A stretch of DNA of 31,508 nt from contig CAJTNK010000013.1 of the NCBI GenBank assembly GCA_910577885.1, forward strand, positions 1 to 31,508. Direction: 5' to 3'. The notes beneath the pieces are model-generated. The model did no database searches. It was not told the DNA's origin and saw nothing but the letters and a program-made list of their open reading frames with translations. Shown here one piece after another: positions 6,658 through 16,600 of the stretch (its first letter is position 1; each line of letters begins with the position of its first letter). The translations under genes were made by a program, and so were the position numbers. Origin of the DNA: an uncultured Rikenella sp. (lineage in GTDB: Bacteria > Bacteroidota > Bacteroidia > Bacteroidales > Rikenellaceae).

Positions 6658-7101
6658 ATGGCCAAAGAAGTTGCAGGTTTCATCAAACTGCAAATCAAAG
6701 GTGGCGCGGCGAATCCTTCGCCGCCCGTAGGGCCTGCCTTGGGTTCCAAGGGGGTCAATATCATGGAGTTCTGCAAGCAGTTCAATGCCAAAACGCAGGA
6801 CAAGGCCGGGAAGGTACTCCCGGTGGTGATTACGGTTTACAGCGACAAGTCGTTCGACTTCATCGTAAAGCAACCGCCTGTGGCTGCTCAGCTCAAGGAA
6901 GCGGCCAAGGTACAAAGCGGGTCGGCCGAACCGAACCGTAAGAAGGTGGCGTCGGTGACCTGGGAACAGATCGAAGCCATTGCCAAAGAAAAAATGGAGG
7001 ATATGAACTGCTTTACCGTTGAAGCCGCGATGCGGATGGTGGCCGGGACTGCCAGAAGCATGGGGATCAGCGTGACCGGCGAATTTCCGAACAACAATTA
7101 A
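6658..7101 (+). CDS. rplK: 50S ribosomal protein L11
   Basis: A 147-residue L11, the protein at the base of the ribosomal stalk where elongation factors bind. The N-terminal domain starts MAKEVAGFIKLQIKGG and has the NPSPPVGPALG motif at 20-30. The C-terminal 23S rRNA-binding domain follows, with the SMGISVTG end. It is slightly longer than the usual 141-142 residues. It lies between nusG and rplA, 22 bases before rplA, and is co-transcribed with both. Confidence 0.98.
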   Translation: MAKEVAGFIKLQIKGGAANPSPPVGPALGSKGVNIMEFCKQFNAKTQDKAGKVLPVVITVYSDKSFDFIVKQPPVAAQLKEAAKVQSGSAEPNRKKVASVTWEQIEAIAKEKMEDMNCFTVEAAMRMVAGTARSMGISVTGEFPNNN

Positions 7102-7123
7102 TCGGGGGGAGGATTAGTACGCT

Positions 7124-7813
7124 ATGAAATTGACGAAAAATAGAAAAGCAGTCCTCGCCAAAGTAGAACCCGGTAAGGTTCATAAGGTGGAAGAGGCGGC
7201 GGCTTTGTTGAAGGAGATCACGTTTACGAAGTTCGACGCGTCGGTGGATATCGACGTGCGGCTGGGGGTCGATCCGCGGAAAGCTAATCAGATGGTCCGT
7301 GGTGTGGTAACTCTGCCGCATGGGACCGGGAAGACGGTTCGCGTTCTAGTGCTCTGCACGCCGGATAAAGAGGCGGAAGCCAATGCGGCGGGGGCGGATT
7401 TTGTCGGCCTGGACGAGTATGTGGAGAAGATCAAGGGGGGGTGGACGGATGTCGATGTGATTATCTGTACGCCGAATGTCATGGCCAAGGTAGGGGCGCT
7501 GGGGCGTATCCTCGGGCCGCGCGGCTTGATGCCCAACCCGAAGACCGGGACCGTGACCATGGAGGTCGGCAAGGCGGTCGAAGAGGTCAAGGCCGGGAAA
7601 ATCGACTTCAAGGTTGATAAGTTCGGGATCGTGCATACTTCGATCGGGAAGGTGTCGTTCGATGCTAAGCAGATCGAGGAAAATGCCAAGGAGTTCTTGC
7701 GGACTATCTTGAAACTCAAACCGGCGGCGGCGAAGGGGACGTACGTGAAGAGTATTTATCTCTCGACCACGATGAGCCCGGGTTTGCAGATCGATGCGAA
7801 ATCCATCGACTAA
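7124..7813 (+). CDS. rplA: 50S ribosomal protein L1
   Basis: A 229-residue L1, the protein of the mobile L1 stalk that helps release E-site tRNA and in many bacteria represses its own operon. Family signatures are clear: VDIDVRLGVDPRKANQMVRG near 43-62, the LGRILGPRGLMPNPKTGTV block near 125-144, and the C-terminal return to domain I with TYVKSIYLSTTMSPG. Length is normal. It lies 22 bases after rplK and 31 bases before rplJ. No clear L1-binding leader was identified. Confidence 0.98.
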   Translation: MKLTKNRKAVLAKVEPGKVHKVEEAAALLKEITFTKFDASVDIDVRLGVDPRKANQMVRGVVTLPHGTGKTVRVLVLCTPDKEAEANAAGADFVGLDEYVEKIKGGWTDVDVIICTPNVMAKVGALGRILGPRGLMPNPKTGTVTMEVGKAVEEVKAGKIDFKVDKFGIVHTSIGKVSFDAKQIEENAKEFLRTILKLKPAAAKGTYVKSIYLSTTMSPGLQIDAKSID

Positions 7814-7844
7814 TCGACTAACACACTGATAAGACACTGACGAG

Positions 7845-8375
7845 ATGAGAAAGGAAGAAAAATCCGAAGTAATCAAGAGTTTAGCCGATCAGCTCGGAAC
7901 CTATACCCACTTTTACCTGGCCGATATCTCGGGGATGAACGCGGAGCAGACCGCTGCGCTGCGTAAAAGCTGCTTCGAGAAGGAGATCAAGCTGATTGTG
8001 GTGAAAAACACCTTGCTGGGCAAGGCGTTGGAACAGACCGGTAAGGCGGACCAAGAGTTGGTCTCTGTGTTGGAAGGGTCGACTTCGATCATGTTCTCCA
8101 ATACGGGGAATGCACCGGCGAAGTTGATCAAAGCTTTCCGCAAGGACAAGGGCGGCGATAAGCCGATGCTCAAAGCGGCGTATGTCGATGAGTGCGTTTA
8201 CATGGGGGAAACTTCGTTGGACACGCTGGTCAACATCAAATCGCGCGAAGAGCTTATCGGGGATATCATCACGCTGCTCCAGTCTCCGGCGAAGAACGTT
8301 GTTTCGGCGCTGCAGGGGTCTGCGGGCGGAAAGATCTCCGGGCTGGTCAAGGCGTTGGAAAACCGGGCGCAGTAG
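7845..8375 (+). CDS. rplJ: 50S ribosomal protein L10
   Basis: A 176-residue L10, which anchors L7/L12 dimers to the 50S stalk. The N-terminal rRNA-binding domain includes the THFYLADISGMNAEQ segment and a KNTLLGKAL motif. The C-terminal helix (about 145-176, LLQSPAKNVVSALQG onward) is the L12-binding tail. In most bacteria rplL follows within a few dozen bases; here 318 bases separate them. There is also no long leader between rplA and rplJ (31 bases), so the classic L10 leader upstream of rplJ appears to be absent. Confidence 0.97.
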   Translation: MRKEEKSEVIKSLADQLGTYTHFYLADISGMNAEQTAALRKSCFEKEIKLIVVKNTLLGKALEQTGKADQELVSVLEGSTSIMFSNTGNAPAKLIKAFRKDKGGDKPMLKAAYVDECVYMGETSLDTLVNIKSREELIGDIITLLQSPAKNVVSALQGSAGGKISGLVKALENRAQ

Positions 8376-8693
8376 TAGGAACTCCTATAACTGTAAGGAC
8401 ACTTGTTTTCCGGAGGCTTTGTTTCTTGCCGCTTTTTGCGGCGGCATAACAACCCATCCGAAAGGATTACTTCAAAACACCAAACCCGTTTGTAACCCGA
8501 AGAAGAGGGGCGCGATCCGAGTAGACGCGTTGCGGGCCGTGACAGATCTCTTCTCACCCCCACAGGCTGTCCGCTTGCGGCATCCGGCGGAGTGGCGGAG
8601 GAGGTCGGCCGAACGAGGCGAAAGGCAGCGGTAAAATCCCTCGGAAGGAGGCAAACAAGCAATTTTAATAACTTTTTTAAACAATAACCAAAG
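8376..8693. other. Unusually long rplJ-rplL spacer with hairpins
   Basis: These 318 bases have no credible gene. Visible structure includes a GCCGC-TTTTT-GCGGC hairpin at 8428-8442, a CCGCTTGCGG mini-hairpin at 8571-8580, and a G/A-rich stretch from 8581 to 8640. The last 50 bases are A/T-rich and give a typical Bacteroidota leader for rplL. I found no TAnnTTTG box. The spacer could be a structured leader that sets the extra L12 dose, or a processing or attenuation site. Confidence 0.45.
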
Positions 8694-9071
8694 ATGGCAG
8701 ACATCAAAGCACTGGCTGAAGAGCTGGTAAACCTGACCGTAAAAGAAGTAAACGAACTCGCAACGATCTTGAAAGACGAGTATGGTATCGAACCGGCTGC
8801 AGCGGCTGTTGCAGTAGCAGCTCCGGCTGCCGGCGGCGCTGAAGGCGGTGCGGCTGAAAAGAGCTCGTTCGACGTGATCCTCAAATCGGGCGGTCAGGCT
8901 AAGTTGCAGGTAGTGAAAGTGGTGAAAGAACTCACCGGCCTGGGCTTGAAAGAGGCTAAAGACCTCGTAGACGGTGCGCCGAAAGCAGTGAAAGAAGGCG
9001 TATCGAAAGAAGAAGCTGAATCGCTGAAAGCTCAGCTCGAAGAAGCTGGTGCGGAAGTCGAACTGAAATAG
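8694..9071 (+). CDS. rplL: 50S ribosomal protein L7/L12
   Basis: A 125-residue stalk protein present in several copies per ribosome; its C-terminal domain recruits translation factors. The N-terminal dimerisation and L10-binding helices cover about 1-32. The Ala/Gly/Val hinge covers about 36-58, and the C-terminal domain (about 60-125) has the KLQVVKVVKELTGLGLKEAKDLV signature region. Codon use is strongly biased, as for EF-Tu. It is followed by an attenuator-like terminator (9155-9192) before rpoB, which would lower polymerase synthesis relative to stalk protein. Confidence 0.98.
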   Translation: MADIKALAEELVNLTVKEVNELATILKDEYGIEPAAAAVAVAAPAAGGAEGGAAEKSSFDVILKSGGQAKLQVVKVVKELTGLGLKEAKDLVDGAPKAVKEGVSKEEAESLKAQLEEAGAEVELK

Positions 9072-9154
9072 TTCCGACCTACAGGGATTTCCCGGGAGAC
9101 TACCTCAGGATTCGGCGTAAGACTCTGAAATTTAGGCTTTTGGGAATGAAGAAC

Positions 9155-9192
9155 GGTGTAAGGCTCACCCGAGGTGGGCTTTGCACCTTTTT
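9155..9192 (+). terminator. Attenuator-type terminator between rplL and rpoB
   Basis: A continuous 13-base-pair stem with three G-T wobbles (arms 9155-9167 and 9175-9187), a 7-base loop and five Ts at 9188-9192. It lies 83 bases after rplL and 278 bases before rpoB. Partial termination at this point is established in other bacteria (the E. coli rplL-rpoB attenuator). The same role is inferred here. Confidence 0.8.
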
Positions 9193-9470
9193 GTGGTTTT
9201 TGGAACCCCCGATTCGGTCGGAAGCCGAAAACCATCCGAGGTGCAGGGGGAACCCTTCGGTTCCGGGCGCCACGATAAAAAAGGACAACACAGGTAGAGA
9301 TTGAAGGGAAAGAGCAGAGTTGTATGGCCGATATGCTAAAGCCGGACATACATGAAACACTCCGTACCCTTTCCGGGACGGCCTGGCCAAAAAACAGTTC
9401 CGGACTCTTTTAGCGCTTTCACAAGAGAGAACACACACTCTCTGAGTTTATTCATCACGTAAAGCGAAAC
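9193..9470 (+). promoter_or_regulatory. Structured 5' leader of rpoB
   Basis: This non-coding stretch holds further local inverted repeats after the attenuator. TTCGG/CCGAA is at 9213-9229 and GGAACC-CTTC-GGTTCC at 9249-9264. A longer-range pairing of CCCCC (about 9206-9210) with GGGGG (9246-9250) is possible. No TAnnTTTG promoter box was seen. It would form a structured mRNA leader or an RNase processing site ahead of rpoB. Confidence 0.4.
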
Positions 9471-12400
9471 ATGCCAGCGAATACCAAAGCAACGGCCTCT
9501 GCTGCAGGCGTTTCCGGTCGGAAGCCGCAGCGGATCAGCTTCGCCTCGTCGAACCTCAGGATGGACTATCCTGACTTTCTGGAGGTGCAGCTCAAATCTT
9601 TCAAAGACTTTTTCCAGCTTGAGACTACCGCGGAGAATCGACTCGATGAGGGCTTGTACAAAGTCTTCATGGAGAACTTCCCGATCAATGATACGCGGAA
9701 TAACTTCGTGTTGGAGTTCATCGACTACTATATCGACCCGCCGAGATACTCGATCGACGAGTGTTTGGAGCGCGGTTTGACCTATAGCGTGCCGCTGAAG
9801 GCCAAATTGAAGCTGTACTGTACGGACCCGGAACACGAGGATTTCGATCCGGTGGTGCAGGATGTCTATTTCGGAGCCGTTCCGTATATGACGCCGCGGG
9901 GGACGTTCGTCATCAATGGGGCGGAACGGGTCATTGTGTCGCAGTTGCACCGGTCGCCGGGGGTTTTCTTCGGCCAGAGCATGCACTCGAACGGGACCAA
10001 GTTGTACAGTGCGCGGATTATTCCGTTCAAGGGTTCGTGGATCGAGTTCGCGACGGATATCAATAACGTGATGTATGCGTATATCGACCGGAAGAAGAAG
10101 TTGCCGGTGACTACGCTGTTGCGGGCGATCGGCTTCGAGAGCGATCGGCAGATCCTGGAGATTTTCGACCTGGCCGATGAGATCAAGGTCAACAAGGCCA
10201 ATCTGAAGAAGGCCGTGGGGCGGAAATTGGCGGCGCGGGTTCTGAAGTCGTGGACCGAGGACTTTGTGGACGAGGATACCGGCGAGGTGGTTTCCATCGA
10301 GCGGAACGAGATTATCATCGACCGCGAGACGGTTTTGGGCGAGGAGCATATCGACGAGATCCTGGAGTCGGGGGAGAAGACCTTGTTGCTGCATAAGGAA
10401 CAGGCTTCGTCCAGTGATTACTCGATCGTTTACAATACGCTGCAGAAAGACCCGTGTAACTCGGAGAAGGAAGCGGTGGTCTATATCTACCGCCAGCTGC
10501 GCAACTCCGAGCCGCCGGATGAGGCTACGGCACGGGATGTGATCGACAAGCTCTTCTTCTCGGACAAGCGGTATGACTTGGGGGATGTGGGGCGGTTCCG
10601 GATTAATAAGAAACTGAATTTGGATATTCCGAGCGAGGTCAAGGTGTTGACGCGCGAGGATATGATCGCCATTATCAAGTACCTGATCCAGCTGATTAAC
10701 TCGAAGACCGATGTCGACGATATCGACCACTTGAGTAACCGGCGGGTGCGGACTGTCGGGGAGCAGCTGGCCAATCAGTTCAGCGTCGGGTTTGCGCGGA
10801 TGGCGCGGACCATTCGGGAGCGGATGAATGTGCGGGATAACGAGGTGTTTACGCCGGTGGACTTGATTAATGCGAAGACCTTGTCGAGCGTCATTAACTC
10901 GTTCTTCGGGACCAACCAGCTCAGTCAGTTCATGGACCAGACCAACCCGCTGGCGGAGTTGACGCATAAGCGGCGGTTGTCGGCTTTGGGGCCGGGGGGG
11001 CTTTCGCGGGAGCGGGCTGGGTTCGAGGTGCGGGACGTGCACTATACGCACTACGGGCGGTTGTGCCCGATCGAAACGCCGGAAGGTCCGAATATCGGGC
11101 TGATTTCGTCATTGTGCGTGTTTGCGAAGATCAGCGATATGGGCTTTATCGAGACCCCGTATCGGACGGTCGAAGGCGGGAAGGTGGATATCGATAACTC
11201 GCACATCCGGTTCTATAGCGCCGAGGAGGAAGAGGGGCTGGTGATTGCGCAGGCCGAGGCGAAGGTGGCTCCGGACGGGACCTTGACCGACGAACAAATC
11301 AAGGCCAGATTGGATGGGGACTTCCCGGTGGTGACGCCGGACCAGGTCCAGTTGATGGACGTGGCGCCGAACCAGATCGCGTCGATTGCGGCTTCGTTGA
11401 TTCCGTTCTTGGAGCATGACGACGCGAACCGTGCGTTGATGGGTTCGAACATGATGCGGCAGGCTGTGCCGTTGTTGCGATCTGAGGCTCCGATTGTGGG
11501 GACCGGTTTGGAGGGGGCGGTTGTTGGGGATAGCCGGACCCAGGTCGTTGCGGAGCGGGATGGCGAGATCGTCCATTCGGACTCGACCGAGATCCATATC
11601 AAATATGATCGGACGGAGGACGAAAAGTTCGTTTCGTTCGATCCGGAAGTGACGGTGTACAAGCTGCCGAAGTACCGGAAGACCAACCAGAGCACCTCGA
11701 TTACCTTGAAGCCGATGGTGCGGAAGGGAGAACGGGTCGTGAAGGGGCAGATTCTGACCCAGGGGTATTCGACCGAGAACGGCGAGCTGGCCTTGGGACG
11801 GAACCTGAAGGTGGCTTTCATGCCGTGGCAGGGGTATAACTTCGAGGACGCTATCGTGATCTCGGAACGGATGATGCGCGAGGATATCTTTACCTCGGTG
11901 CATGTGGACGAGTATATCATGGAGGTTCGGGATACGAAGCGCGGTGTCGAGGAGCTTACGAGCGACATTCCGAACGTCAGCGAGGACGCTACGCGGGACC
12001 TGGACGAAAACGGGGTGATCCGTATCGGTGCCAATGTGAAGCCGGGGGATATCCTGATCGGTAAGATCACGCCGAAGGGCGAGAGCGACCCGAGTCCGGA
12101 AGAGAAACTGCTGCGGGCTATTTTTGGGGATAAGGCCGGCGATGTGAAGGATGCTTCGTTGAAGGCTCAGCCGAGTCTGTTCGGGGTGGTTGTGGACAAG
12201 AAGATCTTCACCCGGGCCGGGAAAGAGGTGTCGGGGGCGAAGAAGGGGGCCAAGACCAGCGAAAAGTCGCAGATCGAACGCGCCGAAGCTAATTTCAACA
12301 AAGAGGTGGCTGCGTTGCGGGATGTATTGGTGACGAAGTTGTGGTCGTTGGTGAACGGGAAGACCGCTACCGGTGTGCAGGATTACTTCGGGATGGAGGT

Positions 12401-13334
12401 GATCGAGAAGGGGACCAAGTTCACGCAGAAGACGCTGCAGGAGCTGGATTACCTGAATATCAACCCCACGAAGTGGACTTCCGACAAGGATAAGAACGAG
12501 TTGATCAAGGCTTTGGTCAACAACTTCATTATCAAGTACAAGGAGTTGGATGCGCACCTCAAGCGCGAGAAGTACAACATTACGAACGGGGATGAACTTC
12601 CGTCGGGGATCATTCAGCTGGCGAAGGTTTACATTGCCAAGAAGCGGAAGCTCCGTGTGGGGGATAAGATGGCCGGTCGTCACGGGAACAAAGGGATTGT
12701 GGCGAAGGTGGTTCGTGACGAGGATATGCCGTTCTTGGCCGATGGTACGATCGTGGATATCGTGCTGAACCCGCTGGGTGTGCCGAGCCGTATGAACCTG
12801 GGGCAGATCTACGAGACTGTTTTGGGTTGGGCTGGTCGTGAGCTGGGGGTTAAGTTCGCGACTCCGATTTTCGACGGGGCCAATTTGGACGAGATCAACG
12901 AGTATGCAGAGAAGGCGGGGATTCCGCGTTCAGGTCGGACGTATCTCTATGACGGGGGCACCGGCGAGATGTTCCACCAGCCGGCGACGGTCGGGGTGAT
13001 CTACATGCTCAAGCTGGGCCACATGGTCGACGACAAGATGCACGCCCGCTCGATCGGTCCGTACTCGCTGATTACCCAACAGCCGCTGGGCGGTAAGGCG
13101 CAGTTCGGGGGTCAGCGTTTCGGGGAGATGGAAGTCTGGGCGCTCGAGGCGTTCGGGGCGGCTAATATTTTGCAGGAAATATTGACCATCAAGTCGGACG
13201 ACGTCGTCGGACGCGCCAAGGCTTACGAAGCGATTGTCAAGGGGGATAACATGCCGCAACCGGGCATTCCGGAGGCGATGAACGTCCTCTTGCACGAACT
13301 CGGCGGCCTCGGGCTCAATGTCAAACTCGAGTAA
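9471..13334 (+). CDS. rpoB: DNA-directed RNA polymerase subunit beta
   Basis: A 1287-residue beta subunit, complete from protrusion to the C-terminal clamp. The rifampicin pocket starts at FFGTNQLSQFMDQ (478-490). The residues matching E. coli D516, H526 and S531 are D489, H499 and S504, all wild-type, so no rifampicin-resistance change is seen in that cluster. The GDKMAGRHGNKG motif that contacts the active site is intact, as is the C-terminal QPLGGKAQFGGQRFGEME block that interfaces with beta'. A lineage-type lysine-rich helical insert with KEVSGAKKGAKTSEKSQ lies near 921-938. The ATG at 9471 gives a short Ala-rich N-terminus before the conserved SFASSNLRMDYPDFL region. Confidence 0.98.
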   Translation: MPANTKATASAAGVSGRKPQRISFASSNLRMDYPDFLEVQLKSFKDFFQLETTAENRLDEGLYKVFMENFPINDTRNNFVLEFIDYYIDPPRYSIDECLERGLTYSVPLKAKLKLYCTDPEHEDFDPVVQDVYFGAVPYMTPRGTFVINGAERVIVSQLHRSPGVFFGQSMHSNGTKLYSARIIPFKGSWIEFATDINNVMYAYIDRKKKLPVTTLLRAIGFESDRQILEIFDLADEIKVNKANLKKAVGRKLAARVLKSWTEDFVDEDTGEVVSIERNEIIIDRETVLGEEHIDEILESGEKTLLLHKEQASSSDYSIVYNTLQKDPCNSEKEAVVYIYRQLRNSEPPDEATARDVIDKLFFSDKRYDLGDVGRFRINKKLNLDIPSEVKVLTREDMIAIIKYLIQLINSKTDVDDIDHLSNRRVRTVGEQLANQFSVGFARMARTIRERMNVRDNEVFTPVDLINAKTLSSVINSFFGTNQLSQFMDQTNPLAELTHKRRLSALGPGGLSRERAGFEVRDVHYTHYGRLCPIETPEGPNIGLISSLCVFAKISDMGFIETPYRTVEGGKVDIDNSHIRFYSAEEEEGLVIAQAEAKVAPDGTLTDEQIKARLDGDFPVVTPDQVQLMDVAPNQIASIAASLIPFLEHDDANRALMGSNMMRQAVPLLRSEAPIVGTGLEGAVVGDSRTQVVAERDGEIVHSDSTEIHIKYDRTEDEKFVSFDPEVTVYKLPKYRKTNQSTSITLKPMVRKGERVVKGQILTQGYSTENGELALGRNLKVAFMPWQGYNFEDAIVISERMMREDIFTSVHVDEYIMEVRDTKRGVEELTSDIPNVSEDATRDLDENGVIRIGANVKPGDILIGKITPKGESDPSPEEKLLRAIFGDKAGDVKDASLKAQPSLFGVVVDKKIFTRAGKEVSGAKKGAKTSEKSQIERAEANFNKEVAALRDVLVTKLWSLVNGKTATGVQDYFGMEVIEKGTKFTQKTLQELDYLNINPTKWTSDKDKNELIKALVNNFIIKYKELDAHLKREKYNITNGDELPSGIIQLAKVYIAKKRKLRVGDKMAGRHGNKGIVAKVVRDEDMPFLADGTIVDIVLNPLGVPSRMNLGQIYETVLGWAGRELGVKFATPIFDGANLDEINEYAEKAGIPRSGRTYLYDGGTGEMFHQPATVGVIYMLKLGHMVDDKMHARSIGPYSLITQQPLGGKAQFGGQRFGEMEVWALEAFGAANILQEILTIKSDDVVGRAKAYEAIVKGDNMPQPGIPEAMNVLLHELGGLGLNVKLE

Positions 13335-13383
13335 TCAACTACTCTTTTTGGTATTGTTCTTTCTTTATTGAGTTGGCTGGAAC

Positions 13384-13628
13384 TGCCGCTTTTTGAAAAA
13401 AGCGGCACCAAAAACTTTTGAGCTAGCATACGCTACGCCTTAGGCTCCGCAGTCCTTAGGGCATGGGTGGGGCGTTCCGGTGTCGGCGCGCTAAAGCAGT
13501 AATTACCTTATGCGCCGCACCGAGAAAGCCCCACCCAAAGACCGGGCTGACACGGCCAAAGCATCCCGTAGGGATGCGTTCTGAAGTTTTTTTGGTTCTT
13601 TTTGTTCACAAAAAGAACAGTACCCTCC
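13384..13628 (+). repeat. Composite palindromic element, copy A (between rpoB and rpoC)
   Basis: About 245 bases. A left hairpin TGCCGCTTTT/AAAAGCGGCA (13384-13407) is followed by a flank containing CTTAGGCTCCGCAGTCCTTA. The central imperfect palindrome is at about 13465-13536 (GGTGGGG..CCGGTGTCGGCGCG, loop CTAAAGCAGTAATTACCTTAT, CGCCGCACCGAG..CCCCACC). The second flank has hairpin GCATCCCGTAGGGATGC (13561-13577). The right hairpin is GTTCTTTTT/AAAAAGAAC (13595-13618), followed by AGTACCCTCC. It shares every module with copies B (21681-21935) and C (23521-23788). It sits inside an operon, in the 356-base rpoB-rpoC gap, and both end hairpins look terminator-like. Confidence 0.85.
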
Positions 13629-13690
13629 GGTTCAACGAAGAGAGAATAATAAAAAGAGAAAGTAGGTTAGACAGAATAAAAGAGAAAAAC

Positions 13691-16600
13691 ATGGCATACA
13701 ATAATAAGGAGACGAAGTCTCCGGGGAATTATCAGAAGATCACGATATCGTTGGCCTCTCCGGAGCAGATATTGGAGAAGTCGAGCGGTGAGGTTTTGAA
13801 GCCCGAGACCATCAACTACCGGACTTATAAGCCGGAGCGGGACGGGTTGTTTTGCGAGCGGATATTCGGTCCGGTGAAGGACTACGAGTGTCATTGCGGG
13901 AAGTACAAGCGGATTCGGTATAAGGGGATCGTTTGTGACCGTTGTGGCGTGGAGGTGACGGAGAAGAAGGTGCGGCGGGAGCGGATGGGGCACATTCAGT
14001 TGGTGGTTCCGGTGGCCCATATCTGGTATTTCCGGAGTTTGCCCAATAAGATCGGCTACCTGCTCGGGATTCCGACCAAGAAGCTGGACATGATTATCTA
14101 CTACGAACGGTATATCGTGATCCAGAAGGGGGCTGCCGAAGGGGTCGAAGAGGGTGATTTGCTGACCGAGAAGGAGTACTTGGATCTTCTCGAAACTTTG
14201 CCCAAGGGGAATCGCGCGTTGGAGGATAACGATCCGAATAAGTTCATCGCGATGATGGGGGCTGAGGCACTGGAGATGATGTTGCAGCGGGTGGACTTGG
14301 ACGAGCTGTCGTACTCGTTGCGGCACAAGGCGTCGACCGAGACTTCGCAGCAGCGGAAGAGCGAGGCGCTGAAGCGGCTGAATGTCGTGGAGGCATTCCG
14401 GGCCAGCCGGGAGGTGAATAAGCCGGAGTGGATGATTATGCGCGTGCTGCCGGTGATACCGCCGGAGTTGAGGCCGTTGGTTCCGTTGGACGGGGGGCGG
14501 TTTGCCACCTCTGACTTGAATGACCTCTATCGGCGTGTGATTATCCGGAACAACCGCCTGAAACGGTTGATCGAGATCAAGGCGCCGGAGGTGATTTTGC
14601 GGAACGAGAAGCGTATGTTGCAGGAGGCGGTGGACAGCTTGTTCGATAATTCACGTAAGTCGAATGCTGTGAAGACGGAAAGCAATCGGCCGTTGAAATC
14701 GCTCAGCGACTCATTGAAGGGGAAACAGGGTCGGTTCCGTCAGAATCTGCTCGGGAAGCGGGTGGACTATTCGGCCCGTTCGGTGATTGTCGTGGGTCCG
14801 GAGCTGAAGATGCACGAGATGGGGATTCCGAAGGACATGGCGGCGGAACTTTACAAGCCGTTCGTTGTGCGGAAGCTCATCGAGCGGGGGATCGTGAAGA
14901 CCGTGAAGAGCGCCAAGAAGATCATCGACCGCAAGGATCCGGTGATTTGGGATATTCTCGAGAATGTCATCAAGGGACATCCGGTGTTGATGAACCGGGC
15001 TCCAACGTTGCACCGCTTGGGGATCCAGGCTTTCCAGCCGAAGTTGATCGAAGGGAAAGCGCTGCAGCTGCATCCGCTGGCTTGTACGGCATTTAATGCC
15101 GACTTCGACGGTGACCAGATGGCCGTTCACTTGCCGCTGGGGAATGCCGCCATTTTGGAGGCACAGCTTTTGATGCTCGGGTCGCACAATATTTTGAACC
15201 CGGCCAATGGGGCGCCGATCACCGTGCCGTCGCAGGACATGGTCTTGGGGCTTTATTACATCACCAAGCCGCGGAAAGGGGTTAAGGGCGAGGGCCTTGT
15301 GTTCTACTCGGCCGAAGAGGCGATTATTGCCCATAACGAGGGGCGGGTGGACTTGCACGCCGAGGTGAAACTCAGACTTGGGCCGGGGAATATCATCGAT
15401 ACCACGGTGGGTCGGATCATCTTCAACCAGGTGGTTCCGACGCAGGTCGGGTATATCAACATGCTGCTGACCAAGAAGTCTTTGCGGGATATTATCGGGG
15501 ACGTGATGAAACAGTGCGGTGCCGCCGTTACTGCGAACTTCCTGGACGATATCAAGGCGCTGGGGTATAAGATGGCTTTCCGGGGCGGGTTGAGCTTCAA
15601 CCTGGATGCCGTGATTATTCCGAAGGAGAAAGAGGCGTTGGTACAGGACGGGTACGACCAGGTGGCCGAGGTGATGGAGAACTACAACATGGGGTTCATT
15701 ACGAACAACGAGCGGTATAACCAGATCATCGACATCTGGACGCACACCAATTCGAAATTGACCCATACGGTGTTGAAACAGTTGACGGAGGATGACCAAG
15801 GGTTCAACCCGGTGTACATGATGTTGGACTCGGGGGCCCGGGGTTCGAAAGAGCAGATCCGTCAGCTGTCGGGGATGCGTGGTTTGATGGCCAAGCCGCA
15901 GAAGTCGACGGCCGAGGCGGCTCAGATTATCGAAAACCCGATCTTGTCGAACTTCAAGGAGGGGTTGAGCGTGTTGGAGTACTTCATCTCGACGCACGGT
16001 GCGCGGAAGGGGTTGGCGGATACGGCACTGAAGACTGCCGATGCAGGGTACCTGACCCGGCGTTTGGTCGATGTGGCGCAGGACGTCATTATCAATGAGG
16101 AGGATTGCGGTACGTTGCGCGGTTTGCAGGCTACGGCCATCAAACGGAACGAAGAGGTGGTGCAGTCGCTGTATGAGCGGATCCTGGGTCGGACGTCGGT
16201 GCACGACATCTACAATCCGTTGAACAACGAGCTGATTGTCCGTGCCGGGGAGGAGATTACGGAGGATATCGCCAAGGCGATCGAAGAGTCTCCGATCGAG
16301 ATGGTCGAAATTCGCTCGGTGCTCACTTGCGAATCACGGAAGGGGGTTTGTGCTAAATGTTATGGGCGGAACTTGGCCACCGGTAGGATGGTGCAGAAGG
16401 GGGAAGTCGTTGGGGTTATCGCGGCGCAGTCTATCGGGGAGCCGGGGACGCAGCTGACCTTGCGGACGTTCCACGTCGGGGGGGTTGCCGGTGGTTCGGC
16501 GGCCGACAACAAGATCGTGGCCAGATATGACGGGCATATCGAGATCGACGAACTCCGGATGGTCGAACGCAAGGACGATACCGGGCGGAAGGTCTATATG

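Noticed and set aside
9336..12683. Long minus-strand open frames opposite rpoB (9336-11051 and 11109-12683)
   Set aside because: Both mirror conserved rpoB codons, are rich in R, H, L and P, and have no recognisable motif; similar frames lie opposite rpoC (14711-16204, 16334-18091).
13595..13618. TTGTTCACA inside the element hairpins as a DnaA box
   Set aside because: It is a one-mismatch match, forced by the hairpin loop sequence and repeated with the element; there is no cluster of sites around it, unlike in ispD.
13463..13690. N-terminal extension of rpoC by 76 codons
   Set aside because: The extra codons translate the composite palindromic element; RpoC family N-termini match the start at 13691.
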